A stretch of 64,000 nucleotides of DNA from Ignavibacteriales bacterium (GCA_003538625.1 DPRR01000019.1:62001-126000), one strand, 5' to 3'. Counted from the first letter of the stretch, positions 1-10,259 are shown. Program-made: numbers and translations. The notes: generated by a model from the sequence alone, not told the origin.

Positions 1-1237
1 ATGAATCGACATAACCGTACTGTCCCCATAAATTTTTGCCATACTTTTCATTAAAAAATTTAATTGTAGGTAAAACAATTTCCGGTGCAAACACAATTGA
101 GGAGATTGAAGCGTAAGGTGCAATTGTTCCATCATCAAAATAATTTAGATCAGGACCGCTTGTTCCTCTGCCTGCATACCCTAAAAATTTTTTATCATCA
201 TAGTTATATTTTTCTGTTGGACCATCACTTGCAGAAATTCCCCAGCATAAAGAATCATATCCAATCCAATTATGAGGATTATCTATCGCATATAATCTTT
301 GTACTAAAGTAGCCCGTCTTGAATTTTCAAAATAATCGATACCTTTTTCCTTCATGTATTTATCAACTAACCCTCTAAAATCTATAAAAGTGTGTGCAAA
401 CTGATGACCGAACAATGGAGGAAATGCTACGTGCGAAAGGTTTGGATAGGGTGTTCTCCAATCGTATGAGGCTAACCAGGAATTGTAAGAGTCGTCAACA
501 TCAGACATTTCCGTACCAGCAGCTAATATGTATAAGAATATTGCTTCATTGTAGCCGATCCAACCCATATCGTGCAATCCATCTTCGGGCGTCCATCCCA
601 TTGAGATTGAGTTTGCATACTGGTTGAACGGTGGCATTTTAAAAAACTTCCAGTTAAGCCTGGTTAATAATTCAGCAGCATTAGATCTGATTTTATTTTC
701 AACTTCATTCTCTTTATTAAAATAATTTCTTGAAAAAATAATTCCCATCATCAATAAGCCCGTATCAATTGATGAGAGTTCGCATCTCCATTCGCGTGTA
801 CCTGATTTCATCCGAAGAAAATGATAATAAAATCCTTGGTAACCGGTCGAATTTGTATCAGCACTTTGAACAGAATTTAAAAAGAAAACTAAAGTGTTAA
901 GAGTAATCTCTGCAGCTTCATTACGACTGATCCAATTTCTTTCAACTCCAACAGCATATGAAGGAAGTGCAAATCCAATTGCAGCAATACTAGCTGGAGC
1001 CCAATCCGCACTTCTGTCTTTCACCAATCCATTTTGAGGATTGGCTTCTTCTATAAAAAAAAGAAAAGTACGATGTTGAATTGAATCTAATAGAATTATC
1101 TCATCATTTGAGAGAGGATATTCAATTTTTCCGTTTGATTTAAAATTATTTTGATGTTGTTGTGGATTACATCCAACAAACAAAAAAACAACAAGAAGTA
1201 AATATTTATTCGGCATGATTTTAAATAATCGCATCAT
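1..1237 (-). CDS. Glycoamylase-like (PF10091) lipoprotein, 3' end cut by window edge
   Basis: The minus frame is open from ATG at 1237 to the window edge, about 412 codons. The N-terminus has a hydrophobic stretch ending in a lipobox-like FVGCNP, so the product is probably an outer-membrane or periplasmic lipoprotein. The body matches my memory of the glycoamylase-like family: QHRTFLFFIEEANPQNGLVKDRS near the start, GFYYHFL, ELSSIDTGLLMMG, SMGWTPEDGLHDMGWIGYNEA, HQFAHTFIDFRG, YFENSRRATL, CWGISASDGP and GTIAPYASISS. The family is an (alpha/alpha)6 fold that includes GH144 endo-beta-1,2-glucanases, but many members are uncharacterised, so the substrate is open. It lies 17 bases downstream of the PorV-like gene and is probably co-transcribed with it. 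A second ATG follows at 1234. No good ribosome site is visible. Confidence 0.85.
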   Translation of the reverse strand, partial: MMRLFKIMPNKYLLLVVFLFVGCNPQQHQNNFKSNGKIEYPLSNDEIILLDSIQHRTFLFFIEEANPQNGLVKDRSADWAPASIAAIGFALPSYAVGVERNWISRNEAAEITLNTLVFFLNSVQSADTNSTGYQGFYYHFLRMKSGTREWRCELSSIDTGLLMMGIIFSRNYFNKENEVENKIRSNAAELLTRLNWKFFKMPPFNQYANSISMGWTPEDGLHDMGWIGYNEAIFLYILAAGTEMSDVDDSYNSWLASYDWRTPYPNLSHVAFPPLFGHQFAHTFIDFRGLVDKYMKEKGIDYFENSRRATLVQRLYAIDNPHNWIGYDSLCWGISASDGPTEKYNYDDKKFLGYAGRGTSGPDLNYFDDGTIAPYASISSIVFAPEIVLPTIKFFNEKYGKNLWGQYGYVDS

Positions 1238-1254
1238 ATATCATTCGCTTAAAG

Positions 1255-2292
1255 TTATTTAAATCCCACACTTAAAGTCACGCGATGAGTGTCAGCCAGT
1301 CTACCGTAATCGGCATAAGCATAATCAAACCTAATGTTATTTGTTTCATTAAAATTAGTCTGAACTCCGCCGCCAATTACCAGGCCTCCTTCGGCATCAG
1401 GCATAAACAAATTTCTGTACCCGAGCCGAATGGAAAGTATTTGAAGCAGATTAAACTCACCGCCAACATTAATGTACTGATCATTATCATTGGGATGTAC
1501 TGCATCGGCAGCAACTAAAAGTTTGTAGTCATTTCCGAAATCAAACCAGTATGAAACTCCCGCTCTGAATATTGTTGGCAGATTAAAATAATCTGTTCTA
1601 AGTTCAGCCGGCAGCTTATCATTATCCCCGTATTTAGCAGGATCAAAATCATAATTAAGATAAAGGTCTCTTCCGTTATATGAAGATCTGGCACCAAAGT
1701 TTGAAACACTTGCACCCAATGTTAATCCGCCTTCTACTACCTGATACTGAACGCCAAAATTCATTCCAAATGTGCTTAAAGAACTATGCCAGATTGATTC
1801 GTTTATATAATTTATTTGCAAACCAACAGAAACTCTGTCCGTTAACATTAAGCCGTATCCTAATCCGAGAGCAAGGTTATTAACCGTAAATCTCTCACCA
1901 GTGCCTAACGGATTTTCAACAGTCCTCACATCCATTTCACCGGAGTTAAGTAATGTTCCGATCAAAGCAAATGTTCCAACTCCTTCAACATTAATTCCAG
2001 CCGCCATATAATTATAAGTTATATCAGCCAGCCACTTGTTAAAAGTAAATTGAACATCGGTACCCTGAAGTCTTCCCAAACTAGCGGGATTATAAAATAT
2101 ATTTGAAATTTCTCCGGACAATGATGCACCAGCATTTCCTAATGCAACAACTCTGGAACTGGGTTCAATTTTAAGAAATTGTCCGATTGTAGTACCGGTT
2201 TTATTCTGTGCAAAATTTAAACCTGCAAAAATTAAAATAAGCAGAAAGCAGGTTGATAAAATTTTGAAAGTTTTTGATAATATATTTTTCAT
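1255..2292 (-). CDS. PorV/PorQ-family outer membrane beta-barrel protein
   Basis: 345 aa with a signal peptide of about 29 residues ending near NFAQ. The mature part opens with the family signature SSRVVALGNAGASLSGEISN followed by IFYNPASLG, then alternates short amphipathic strands to an aromatic C-terminus (VTLSVGFK). PorV-type proteins of the FadL-like family work in type IX secretion, shuttling cargo to the sortase, or act as related outer-membrane channels. The gene lies 13 bases after a T9SS-tailed protein and has a good AAGGTGG ribosome site. Its position beside a T9SS cargo gene suggests a dedicated secretion or surface-attachment partner, but a general PorV paralogue is equally possible. 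Confidence 0.8.
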   Translation of the reverse strand: MKNILSKTFKILSTCFLLILIFAGLNFAQNKTGTTIGQFLKIEPSSRVVALGNAGASLSGEISNIFYNPASLGRLQGTDVQFTFNKWLADITYNYMAAGINVEGVGTFALIGTLLNSGEMDVRTVENPLGTGERFTVNNLALGLGYGLMLTDRVSVGLQINYINESIWHSSLSTFGMNFGVQYQVVEGGLTLGASVSNFGARSSYNGRDLYLNYDFDPAKYGDNDKLPAELRTDYFNLPTIFRAGVSYWFDFGNDYKLLVAADAVHPNDNDQYINVGGEFNLLQILSIRLGYRNLFMPDAEGGLVIGGGVQTNFNETNNIRFDYAYADYGRLADTHRVTLSVGFK

Positions 2293-2305
2293 TCAACCAC
2301 CTTCA

Positions 2306-5300
2306 TCATTTAATTATTGCAAATTTGCCGATAAATGTTCCAACATCTTCACCATCAACGTGATAAATATAAAGACCGGGTGCAATTTCAAGATTGCTTG
2401 AGTTTCTTAAATCCCATGCAACAATGCCTTCGGTTATATTTCCATCATGTTTTAGAGTTTGAACAAGTTCACCGGTAAGTGTATAAATTCTAATTGTACA
2501 ATTTGCGGGTAGATTTCTGAACTCTATTTTGCGTTCCCCTCTGCCGGAAACAGCAAACCTTTGGGGTTCAAAACTTGCGGCTCCTACATAAGGATTCGGC
2601 ACAACGTAAGGATCTTTTTCAAATTGTTGTTTAGCTAAATTTGGATCTACGTACTGAGCTTTAGTTAAGAAAGTAAATTTATCCAGACTTGAGTATGGAA
2701 ATAACAATCGAATTTCATAAACATCATTAAGAGTTGGCGGGATGATAGGCGCACCATTTAGCCCGGTAGTATCTACTTCAACTCGCCATGTAGCTTTAAG
2801 CAGATTTGGAGTTTCACTTTTTGCAGTAAGTATTTCGATATAATCACCCAATGCATCAAGTGTTCCGGTACCGCTGTTATTATTATCCCTGAATTTAAAT
2901 TTAAGTTTTTTATCTCCATTCAAAGTTTTTGCAATCACTGTAAACTTAACCGGACGCGATGGAACCCCAATGTCTGCTACAGATGTATCCAACACAACAT
3001 CACTGAATATGACATCAATATTTTCCGGAAAACCGGGTCTTCTTAAACCGATTGGAAGCGATGGAGAATATCTTACCTTAAAATTTATATTAGTTGCACT
3101 TGCTGAATTTAATTGAGTATTCTGACTATCAATTTCAACGATTGCAGGAGTTGAGATAATCGGCAAAATTCCGGAACCAGATGGACCGGAGCCTTCACCC
3201 AAAAGATCCTCACCAAAAGAAAACAAAGTATCTTCCATTGTTTCGTCAACAAGAAGGTATGATTGCGCTCTGACACTGTCATCAGTATTTTCAAATTTAA
3301 TTGAGAAAGTATGATTATCAGGTACAAGCTCTGAATTCAGAACCTGCAAACTAACATTTCCAATTCCTCTTCCTTCACTTTGCACAAGATTTAATACTTG
3401 CGCACTCTGGTAACCAACTACTGGCGGATTGGGATATACCTCAACAACATTTTTTGGTAGTATTGTTCCACCGCGTAATGTTTGGCTGACTGTGATTGCA
3501 TTTTCGGAAGGATAGATCTGAGAAGAATCAACTCCTCTATCATACGAAACTACAGCATAAAAATATCGCTGACCATTGTATACAGTAGTATCTGTAAAAG
3601 TATGTTTAAGTCCGGTATCTTCACCAAGAAAATATGCAATACCTTCGACTGTTGTATTTGAAAATCCGGCTATACCATTAATTAAATCAAACTGCGCAAT
3701 TGGTTTTAAAGCAAACGGACGAGTACCCGTGCCTGTGTAAATAACTTGCGGATCAAGAAATGCGGGATCTGTGCTGCGATAAACTTTATATCCTTCAAAG
3801 TCATTATTATTTGTGATAGGATCAAAAGCTCTTTCGCCTGCATTATCCCACGTTAAAGTAACAAACCTATCTCCGGTAAATGCATTTACCGTTGGCATAG
3901 GAGGAGGAATTGCAAACTGATAATTAGCTTTATAAATCTGTTGAACAACCTTGGTAGTTGTTTTTAACTCTCTTAGATTTGCTCCAAATCCTAAAGCAAG
4001 ACTGAACCTTTCTCTATTGCCCGAACCCAAATAAAATGGTCCTGAAGCAAATAGAAAACCAATATTGTAGTTTAATGCAAGCGGAACATCAAAGGCACTA
4101 TCCGGATCAGTAAAGATATTGAAAAGTCTTTTAGGCCATTGTTTACCATCATCAAAAAATACTATCTGATCGACCGTTGTATTAGGATTACCAACACCTG
4201 CTCTTATACGGTTTAATTTAAAACCTGTTAAACCAATCTGATCGGATTCATCAATATTAGTTTTATCAAAATTTGGCTCTCCGTCTGTTGGAATTCCATC
4301 CTTTTCACCTGTATCATTAGTACCAAAAACTCCATCTGCACCTGTATCGTCATATTCTGCTACCCAATTCATATCTTCATCGCCTGTCCACCAAACACCT
4401 GCGATATATGCCGGTCTTAGAGCAACAGGTCCATAAAAATTATTAAATTTTGTAATATCATAGTGTGTATTTACATAATTTAAAATCGCTTCCTGCCCAA
4501 TAATTTCCTGACCCGGACCACTGTTTCTTTTTTCATCAGTGATGCCATCATCATCATTATCAATTCCATCAACCGAATTGCCCGGCGTTTCTAAATATGA
4601 GTAACCCAGATAACCGGTTGGACCAATAAACCCATTACCATTTTTATCCCAGGTATAAACAAGATTCAATCCAGCCTCTCTATCAAAAAAGGCATTATCA
4701 TCATCCGATTCCGGTATTCCATCAATTCCAATTCCTGAGCCGCCGACTCCGGAATCCATATACAATCCGAAGATTACATTATTATCATAAGACGTAGTAC
4801 TTTCATTTGTAATATCATAATGAAAGAATATTACTAATCCTGCCTGTGGATTTGCCCATTGAAATCCTCTCTGTTCAACCCGCATTCCGAGTCCGCGTCT
4901 GGTAATATCTCTGTTATCCGGAAAATAGTTCCATGCATCATAGAAGTTATCATCGTAAACAATAAAACTTTCCTGATCAGCTTTTGGGGCCTTTCCGAAA
5001 AATCCATTCCATGAACCACTCCAACCGGGATCATCAATGTCATTCAATTTATCGTACCACTCGTCCGGCCATGTTCTGGGGTCATTACTGATGGCAACCG
5101 ATCTTCCCTGATTAATATTTGGATCGATCTGAAAGTAACCAAAACGTGGTTCAAATCTCATGGTTTTATTTGTTATCGGACTTGTGCCCTGTCGTTCCCG
5201 ATACCCTGTTTCCATTATGTATGCGGGTGTACCGGTTACTTGAGTAATTTTGGAAAGAACAAATGGAGTAGTACCATCACTATAGTTTTCTCCGGAACCT

Positions 5301-5596
5301 TTAGGAATTTCAACTGAATGGAAAATACTCAGATCAACATTTAATGGGTCCGGTGGATAGTCCCCAACCATTCCATAATTGTAAAATATTGTTCTTATAA
5401 GATTTGCATCGTGAGTGCCTTCTCTTTCCGCATCAATATTTCCTCTCCATTCCGGCGGAACAGGATCAGGAAGAATTTGTGCTTGTGCGCTTGATAAAGC
5501 CAGAAAGGATAATAGTAACAATAAATAAATAAACTTTAAAATAGAGAAAAGGTTATCCGAAACATTAATTACTTCTGTAACATTTATTTTATTCAT
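2306..5596 (-). CDS. Large secreted protein with fibronectin-like domain and T9SS sorting tail
   Basis: 1096 aa. An extended N-terminus leads to a hydrophobic signal segment ending near residue 40 (SSAQAQ). Around residue 345 there is an Asp-rich calcium-loop-like stretch (DGIDNDDDGITDE). A fibronectin type III-like domain follows at about 565-690 (VTLTWDNAGE, YKVYRSTDP). The last 95 or so residues (VVPNPYVG, IEFRNLPANCTIRIYTLTGE, LYIYHVDGE, GKFAIIK) form a T9SS-type C-terminal domain. No catalytic motif was recognised. Its ribosome site AAGGAGT lies inside the last codons of the TonB receptor gene, so the two are translationally linked. This type of protein beside a TonB receptor and PorV could be a surface substrate-binding partner in place of SusD, which is inference. 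Confidence 0.75.
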   Translation of the reverse strand: MNKINVTEVINVSDNLFSILKFIYLLLLLSFLALSSAQAQILPDPVPPEWRGNIDAEREGTHDANLIRTIFYNYGMVGDYPPDPLNVDLSIFHSVEIPKGSGENYSDGTTPFVLSKITQVTGTPAYIMETGYRERQGTSPITNKTMRFEPRFGYFQIDPNINQGRSVAISNDPRTWPDEWYDKLNDIDDPGWSGSWNGFFGKAPKADQESFIVYDDNFYDAWNYFPDNRDITRRGLGMRVEQRGFQWANPQAGLVIFFHYDITNESTTSYDNNVIFGLYMDSGVGGSGIGIDGIPESDDDNAFFDREAGLNLVYTWDKNGNGFIGPTGYLGYSYLETPGNSVDGIDNDDDGITDEKRNSGPGQEIIGQEAILNYVNTHYDITKFNNFYGPVALRPAYIAGVWWTGDEDMNWVAEYDDTGADGVFGTNDTGEKDGIPTDGEPNFDKTNIDESDQIGLTGFKLNRIRAGVGNPNTTVDQIVFFDDGKQWPKRLFNIFTDPDSAFDVPLALNYNIGFLFASGPFYLGSGNRERFSLALGFGANLRELKTTTKVVQQIYKANYQFAIPPPMPTVNAFTGDRFVTLTWDNAGERAFDPITNNNDFEGYKVYRSTDPAFLDPQVIYTGTGTRPFALKPIAQFDLINGIAGFSNTTVEGIAYFLGEDTGLKHTFTDTTVYNGQRYFYAVVSYDRGVDSSQIYPSENAITVSQTLRGGTILPKNVVEVYPNPPVVGYQSAQVLNLVQSEGRGIGNVSLQVLNSELVPDNHTFSIKFENTDDSVRAQSYLLVDETMEDTLFSFGEDLLGEGSGPSGSGILPIISTPAIVEIDSQNTQLNSASATNINFKVRYSPSLPIGLRRPGFPENIDVIFSDVVLDTSVADIGVPSRPVKFTVIAKTLNGDKKLKFKFRDNNNSGTGTLDALGDYIEILTAKSETPNLLKATWRVEVDTTGLNGAPIIPPTLNDVYEIRLLFPYSSLDKFTFLTKAQYVDPNLAKQQFEKDPYVVPNPYVGAASFEPQRFAVSGRGERKIEFRNLPANCTIRIYTLTGELVQTLKHDGNITEGIVAWDLRNSSNLEIAPGLYIYHVDGEDVGTFIGKFAIIK

Positions 5597-5598
5597 GA

Positions 5599-8265
5599 TT
5601 AATTACTCCTTAGAGAAATACCGAACTCAATTCGTCTCGGTTCATAATATCTGGATGGATCTGAAAGTATGGATCGGTTTGCCTCAGGTGTAAGAGTATA
5701 ATCCGGGCTGCCTGTAGAATTAAAAACAAATCCATTTACAAAATCTGTGTTTAGTAAATTAAATACTCTAAAGAATACACTTAAGTTTAAGATATCAAGA
5801 TCAAAATATTTTTCAGCTCTTAAATCCAGCAAAAAATAACTGTCTTTTCTGCCGGAATTTGTTTCAAGATTAGCTCCAAAACCGGTTCCAATTTCCGGTG
5901 TATATGGCTGACCGCTCCCAAATCTTAGTATAGAACTAATTGAAAAATCATCAGGCACAGAATAAATAGCGGAAAGATTTAATGTGTGTCTTTGATCCCA
6001 ATTAAAGGCTATATCTCTCGGTCTTGGATCAGCTCCCGCAGCTGCTCTGTTAGCAGTTTCTCTGGGATCACTTGAGTTGCCTTGAGCATACTGAAGTGTA
6101 TAATCGATCGAAGTATTAAAGTAGCCAAGGTTTCTTTGGAATAATGATAATGTAACTCCGGAGACGCTTCCAAAATCAACGTTTGAAAACCTTGCATATT
6201 CAGCAGCAGTGTATGTACTTACAAATTCAACTCCTAAAAGATCTCTTATATCTTTATAAAAAAATGAGAGTTGAATTCCAAGAAAATCAGATACGGTTTG
6301 TTTTAAGCCAAATTCATATTGAATAGTAAACTCAGGTTTCAAATCAGGATTTCCCATAACACCATAGCTTATTCCGCCTGCCTGCAAGTCTTCAAGAATA
6401 GTATAGTCAGCATTACTGTAAAGTAAATTTAAAGCCGGTAATTGATAAAAATGTCCATATGAAAAATAAACAGATGCTGAAGTAGTTAATGGGAAACTTA
6501 ATCCTAACCTTGGTGCTAATTGTGTTTTAGCCGTAGTTGGAATGTAAGTTGACAGAGGAGCTCCCTCAATTGAATTAGCCGGGTTTTGTAAATCACTGGG
6601 AATTTTTCCTGCTGCATCATAGTATTCAAATCTCAATCCGGCTCTTACAACTAAATCACCGAGCTCAATTCTATCCTGCAGATATAAAGCAAATTGTTTA
6701 GGAAAATAGGATTGCAATCCCGGTAATTTTGGAAATTGATAAACAGGCTTTAGTACCTGTTGGCTATCTACAAAAGTTGAAACAAAAAATCCCGGCGGAC
6801 CGAATAATATGTCTGAATACTGCCCTTCTAAACCGGCTTCAATCATATTAAATCTATTTGCCTGCCAGGTGTAGTCTGCTTTTAAAATCATAGAATTTGT
6901 CTTTTGTTTGTATCTGCCTAAATCAACTCCTTGTACTACCGCACCATCTTCATAATTAGCATCACTTTTAGGTTCGCCGGCTGATAAATATCTTGGATCC
7001 ATTAAATCTTCGTATTTATAATCATTATACTCAAAATAATTTTGTCTAACGTTAATTTTATAAAACATTTCAGACGATAAAGTATGTGTGAATGCTAATC
7101 CATGACTAAGAGATGTTGTATAGTTAGTTGTAATTCCATCCGGATTAAATCTAAAAGCGTGATTGTAGTTTGTTCGTTCTGTTTTATTATATGTTAATTG
7201 ATAATTAAACTGCAGATTATCAAAGGCTTGATTTGTCACTTTAAATTGTCCGTTCCACTCGTCATCCGTATTCATCCCCACAAGTTCATTATCGCCTGTT
7301 GGATTGAATACTTTATTTTCAAAATCATTTTTATCAAATGGAGTAAAGCGCCTTGTTCCAAATAGATATCCGCTGTTTAAATATTTTCTACCGTTTACAA
7401 AAAAAGTTGTTTTCGGAAGTCCGGTTGGACCACTAATTGAAAGTTGATAGTTTTGAATTGTGGTTGGGTTATATCGATCATCATTAGGGTATCTGTCTGT
7501 ATCTGTTGTGTAATAATCACCCAGATAAGTTTCTACAGAGAATTCAAATTTTTCAGTTCCTGTCTTTAATACCGTGTTTACTACTCCAGACATTGCCTGA
7601 CCGTATTTTGCATCAAAAGTACCGCTGATAACCTGAACTTCTTCAATGACTGATCGGTCAAGTTCCAGCATAGAACTGTTGCTGAATGGATTATTTACAG
7701 TTACTCCATCAACCTGATATTGCACTTCACCAATTCTGCCGCCTCTAAAGTGACCATCAATAACCCCAGCCTGCAGATTAACAATTTCAGTTAAACTTTG
7801 TACAGGAAGATTTTTTATGTCATCTTTATTTATTGAAGATACAGAACTGGTTTGGTTAAATTCTACCAGAGGTTTTTTTGCTACTATCACAACCTCTTCA
7901 CCTTCAATTACTTCAAGCTGAAGTTGTGCATCAAGCTTTGTTGTTTGGTCCGGTGAAATCCTGATATTTTCTACAACCTGAGTTTTGTATCCTAAAAATC
8001 TGAATTTAACTGTATAAACTCCTGCGCGTACATTAATAATACTGTAATAGCCCTCAATATCACTAGCTGCACCCATCGAAGTTCCATCAAGGATGACATT
8101 GGCGCCAATCATAGGTTCACCGCTCTGATCAGTTACCCGGCCAACAAGTTTTCCTGATGTTTGAGAAAAAAGATCCTGTGATGACATCACAAGTATTATC
8201 AGGCTTATGATCAGAAATATTTTTTTTGAATTGGAAGGAAGTTTAAAAGTATTTTTTTTCTTCAT
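5599..8265 (-). CDS. TonB-dependent receptor with carboxypeptidase-regulatory-like N-terminal domain
   Basis: 888 aa. A signal peptide (about 1-35) is followed by a CarboxypepD_reg-like domain (GKLVGRVTDQSGEPMIGANV, GYYSIINVRAGVYTVKFRFLGY), a plug domain (about 130-240; SINKDDIKNLPVQSLTEIVN, YQVDGVTVNNP, MSGVVNTVLKTG) and a long 22-strand-type barrel ending in RIEFGISLRSN. Such receptors import large ligands across the outer membrane using TonB energy. It resembles SusC in domain order, but no SusD follows, and the length is shorter than the usual 1000 or so residues of SusC. It is the first gene after the terminator at 8300-8335, so it probably has its own promoter in 8266-8299 or relies on read-through. 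Confidence 0.9.
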   Translation of the reverse strand: MKKKNTFKLPSNSKKIFLIISLIILVMSSQDLFSQTSGKLVGRVTDQSGEPMIGANVILDGTSMGAASDIEGYYSIINVRAGVYTVKFRFLGYKTQVVENIRISPDQTTKLDAQLQLEVIEGEEVVIVAKKPLVEFNQTSSVSSINKDDIKNLPVQSLTEIVNLQAGVIDGHFRGGRIGEVQYQVDGVTVNNPFSNSSMLELDRSVIEEVQVISGTFDAKYGQAMSGVVNTVLKTGTEKFEFSVETYLGDYYTTDTDRYPNDDRYNPTTIQNYQLSISGPTGLPKTTFFVNGRKYLNSGYLFGTRRFTPFDKNDFENKVFNPTGDNELVGMNTDDEWNGQFKVTNQAFDNLQFNYQLTYNKTERTNYNHAFRFNPDGITTNYTTSLSHGLAFTHTLSSEMFYKINVRQNYFEYNDYKYEDLMDPRYLSAGEPKSDANYEDGAVVQGVDLGRYKQKTNSMILKADYTWQANRFNMIEAGLEGQYSDILFGPPGFFVSTFVDSQQVLKPVYQFPKLPGLQSYFPKQFALYLQDRIELGDLVVRAGLRFEYYDAAGKIPSDLQNPANSIEGAPLSTYIPTTAKTQLAPRLGLSFPLTTSASVYFSYGHFYQLPALNLLYSNADYTILEDLQAGGISYGVMGNPDLKPEFTIQYEFGLKQTVSDFLGIQLSFFYKDIRDLLGVEFVSTYTAAEYARFSNVDFGSVSGVTLSLFQRNLGYFNTSIDYTLQYAQGNSSDPRETANRAAAGADPRPRDIAFNWDQRHTLNLSAIYSVPDDFSISSILRFGSGQPYTPEIGTGFGANLETNSGRKDSYFLLDLRAEKYFDLDILNLSVFFRVFNLLNTDFVNGFVFNSTGSPDYTLTPEANRSILSDPSRYYEPRRIEFGISLRSN

Positions 8266-8299
8266 TTTAATTTAGTCCATTCTTTTTTTCTAAAGCCAT

Positions 8300-8335
8300 A
8301 AAAAAAGCGGAGAGTTGTTTATTGCTCTCCGCTCA
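8300..8335 (-). terminator. Intrinsic terminator after the CBM9-like T9SS gene
   Basis: A perfect 9-bp stem (8306-8314 with 8325-8333, AGCGGAGAG/CTCTCCGCT) has a 10-base loop. On the minus strand it is followed directly by a run of U. It lies 8 bases past the stop of the gene ending at 8343, and separates it from the TonB receptor. Confidence 0.9.
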
Positions 8336-8342
8336 ATTGATG

Positions 8343-10259
8343 TTACTTAAGAAGGATCATTTTTCCAACATTACTCAAATAATTTTTACCTGTTGCAGAA
8401 TTATCAAGTGAGATTTTATAAAAATAAACTCCTGATGAAATATTGGCTGCATTAAATGTATAATTTAATTCGCCTGCATTTTTATTTACAAGATTTATGT
8501 TTCTAATCTCTTCACCAACTGTGTTATAAATTTTTATGTTAACATCACCTGCTTCAGGAATTGCAAATTTAATTGTAGTTGAAGGATTAAATGGATTTGG
8601 AAAGTTTCCATATAATTCAATTGAATTTGGAATGACTGTATTTTTTTGATCATCAACTCCAACAGGAGTGTTGGGATCTAACACTCCCCAGGCAGTAACA
8701 GGACCCCCGTCATTTTCCCTGAACCACCATGCACGTGTACCATAATTAGCTAATGGATCATCGAATGAGTCACCATCGGCAAGCATAACACCCATAAAAA
8801 TCAATTTATCTCCCAGATCTGTAGGATATCCTAAACCTGTTAAATCAATTTTCATCTCAATAGAATATCCTTCATCAATATCCGTATTTACATTTACTGT
8901 TGTTGCGCCTGTTAATGCTACGCCAAATTCTGCTTTCCCAGAATCCACTAGTGTTGTTAAATTTTCGTAAGCAGTTGGAGCCCCTGTGCCATCAAAATTT
9001 ATACGTATCTGTTTAAACACCATAATATCATCAGCATTTTTTTCAGTTCTGTTGCCTAGTGTTAATCTAAGACCATCAATTTGATCATAAATTTCAGTTC
9101 CCTGAACTCTGCCATCCATAACAGTAGCTGCTAAATAAAGAAAATGATCTTTAAAAAACATTTTTACTTGTGCTAAAGATGGATCAAGTACAGGTGGTCT
9201 TGGATTACCGCCAAGTTCAGGTTCAAAATGTCCGCTCATAAATTTACCAGCACCCGGATAATTAGCTCTCAAATTTTCTATATCCCATCCCAGATCAAAT
9301 GAATATGCACCTGCCCAAACATCTTCATCAGGCTTACCGTCTATAACTGGATCAGCATATGCTGCACCGTTGGGAATAACAACATCCGGTTGAATAATAG
9401 GTAGTTCAGAAGTTAACCCTATATCAGGTTTTGCATAAATACTTAGAACATTATTTCCGTTTGTAGTAAATGCATTTTGAAGATGTGTTCTTGTTGTACT
9501 TATTCTTGATGGATCTCCTTCAAAAAGATAATCGCAATCCCATAGACTAAAATTCATAGCAACTAAATCACCATCCGTCTGTGTGACATCATAACCCATT
9601 AAAGTCAAATCAACTCTCATTTCAACCACCCATTTTTCATCACGTGCGGCATCATTTGAAGTACCAACAACAACTGTTCTTGCGTCCCATGCAGCTATTT
9701 GCTCTGGAGTTCTTATCGTATCCACGTTATTTCCGACAAGATCATTTCCTCTGAATACAGGTGAGCCTCCAACTATGGGAGTGCTTGCAAATGGAAAGTC
9801 TGCAATCCACCAGGTATAAAAATATTCTACAGCTTTTGGTATTGTTATGTTTGGATCTAAATCAGCTTTGTCTTTCATATTCATTAATATTCCGTCCCAT
9901 CTAGCCCAAGTGTTATTTCCTCCAATAGAAGAATCCGGAATATCGAATGCCAGCCATAATTGGTTATCAGAAGAAACTAAAAATTTTACAGTAGCGTGTG
10001 TTGGATCAGTAACGGCATCTTCTTGAAATTCAGCTCTCCAGCCGCTTGTAGGCAAAGGACCATTCTGACCATAATTTATTTCAAAAGATTCTGCCTGAGA
10101 CCAGGCTGCCTCATTTAGTACTCCATCCATTGTTATTGTGCCAGCGGGAACTGTTCTTGCCCATACTGCATCCTGGCGCGGAGCAAATTGTGCAAGAGAT
10201 ATTGCTTGCAATAATATAACAATTGCAAAAATTTGAACGAATAGTTTTTGTGTTTTCAT
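8343..10259 (-). CDS. Secreted double CBM9-like protein with T9SS type A tail
   Basis: 638 aa. The signal peptide ends near residue 23 (ISLAQ). Two CBM9-like beta-sandwich domains are visible, each opening with the family signature: TITMDGVLNEAAWSQAESF (about 35-290) and PVIDGKPDEDVWAGAYSF (about 320-555). A T9SS type A tail follows (ELYGNFPNPFNPSTTIKFAI ... GKMILLK). CBM9-like domains bind soluble and terminal sugars, and no catalytic domain is present, so this is probably a surface or extracellular glycan-binding protein. The ribosome site AGGAGA is close to the ATG. The gene follows GH94 by 57 bases and ends in a strong terminator, so it may be the last gene of a lacI-GH94-CBM9 unit. Confidence 0.85.
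   Translation of the reverse strand: MKTQKLFVQIFAIVILLQAISLAQFAPRQDAVWARTVPAGTITMDGVLNEAAWSQAESFEINYGQNGPLPTSGWRAEFQEDAVTDPTHATVKFLVSSDNQLWLAFDIPDSSIGGNNTWARWDGILMNMKDKADLDPNITIPKAVEYFYTWWIADFPFASTPIVGGSPVFRGNDLVGNNVDTIRTPEQIAAWDARTVVVGTSNDAARDEKWVVEMRVDLTLMGYDVTQTDGDLVAMNFSLWDCDYLFEGDPSRISTTRTHLQNAFTTNGNNVLSIYAKPDIGLTSELPIIQPDVVIPNGAAYADPVIDGKPDEDVWAGAYSFDLGWDIENLRANYPGAGKFMSGHFEPELGGNPRPPVLDPSLAQVKMFFKDHFLYLAATVMDGRVQGTEIYDQIDGLRLTLGNRTEKNADDIMVFKQIRINFDGTGAPTAYENLTTLVDSGKAEFGVALTGATTVNVNTDIDEGYSIEMKIDLTGLGYPTDLGDKLIFMGVMLADGDSFDDPLANYGTRAWWFRENDGGPVTAWGVLDPNTPVGVDDQKNTVIPNSIELYGNFPNPFNPSTTIKFAIPEAGDVNIKIYNTVGEEIRNINLVNKNAGELNYTFNAANISSGVYFYKISLDNSATGKNYLSNVGKMILLK

Noticed and set aside
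5599..8265. Calling the TonB receptor SusC
   Set aside because: No SusD follows, the length is short for SusC, and the SusC-specific signature was not identified.
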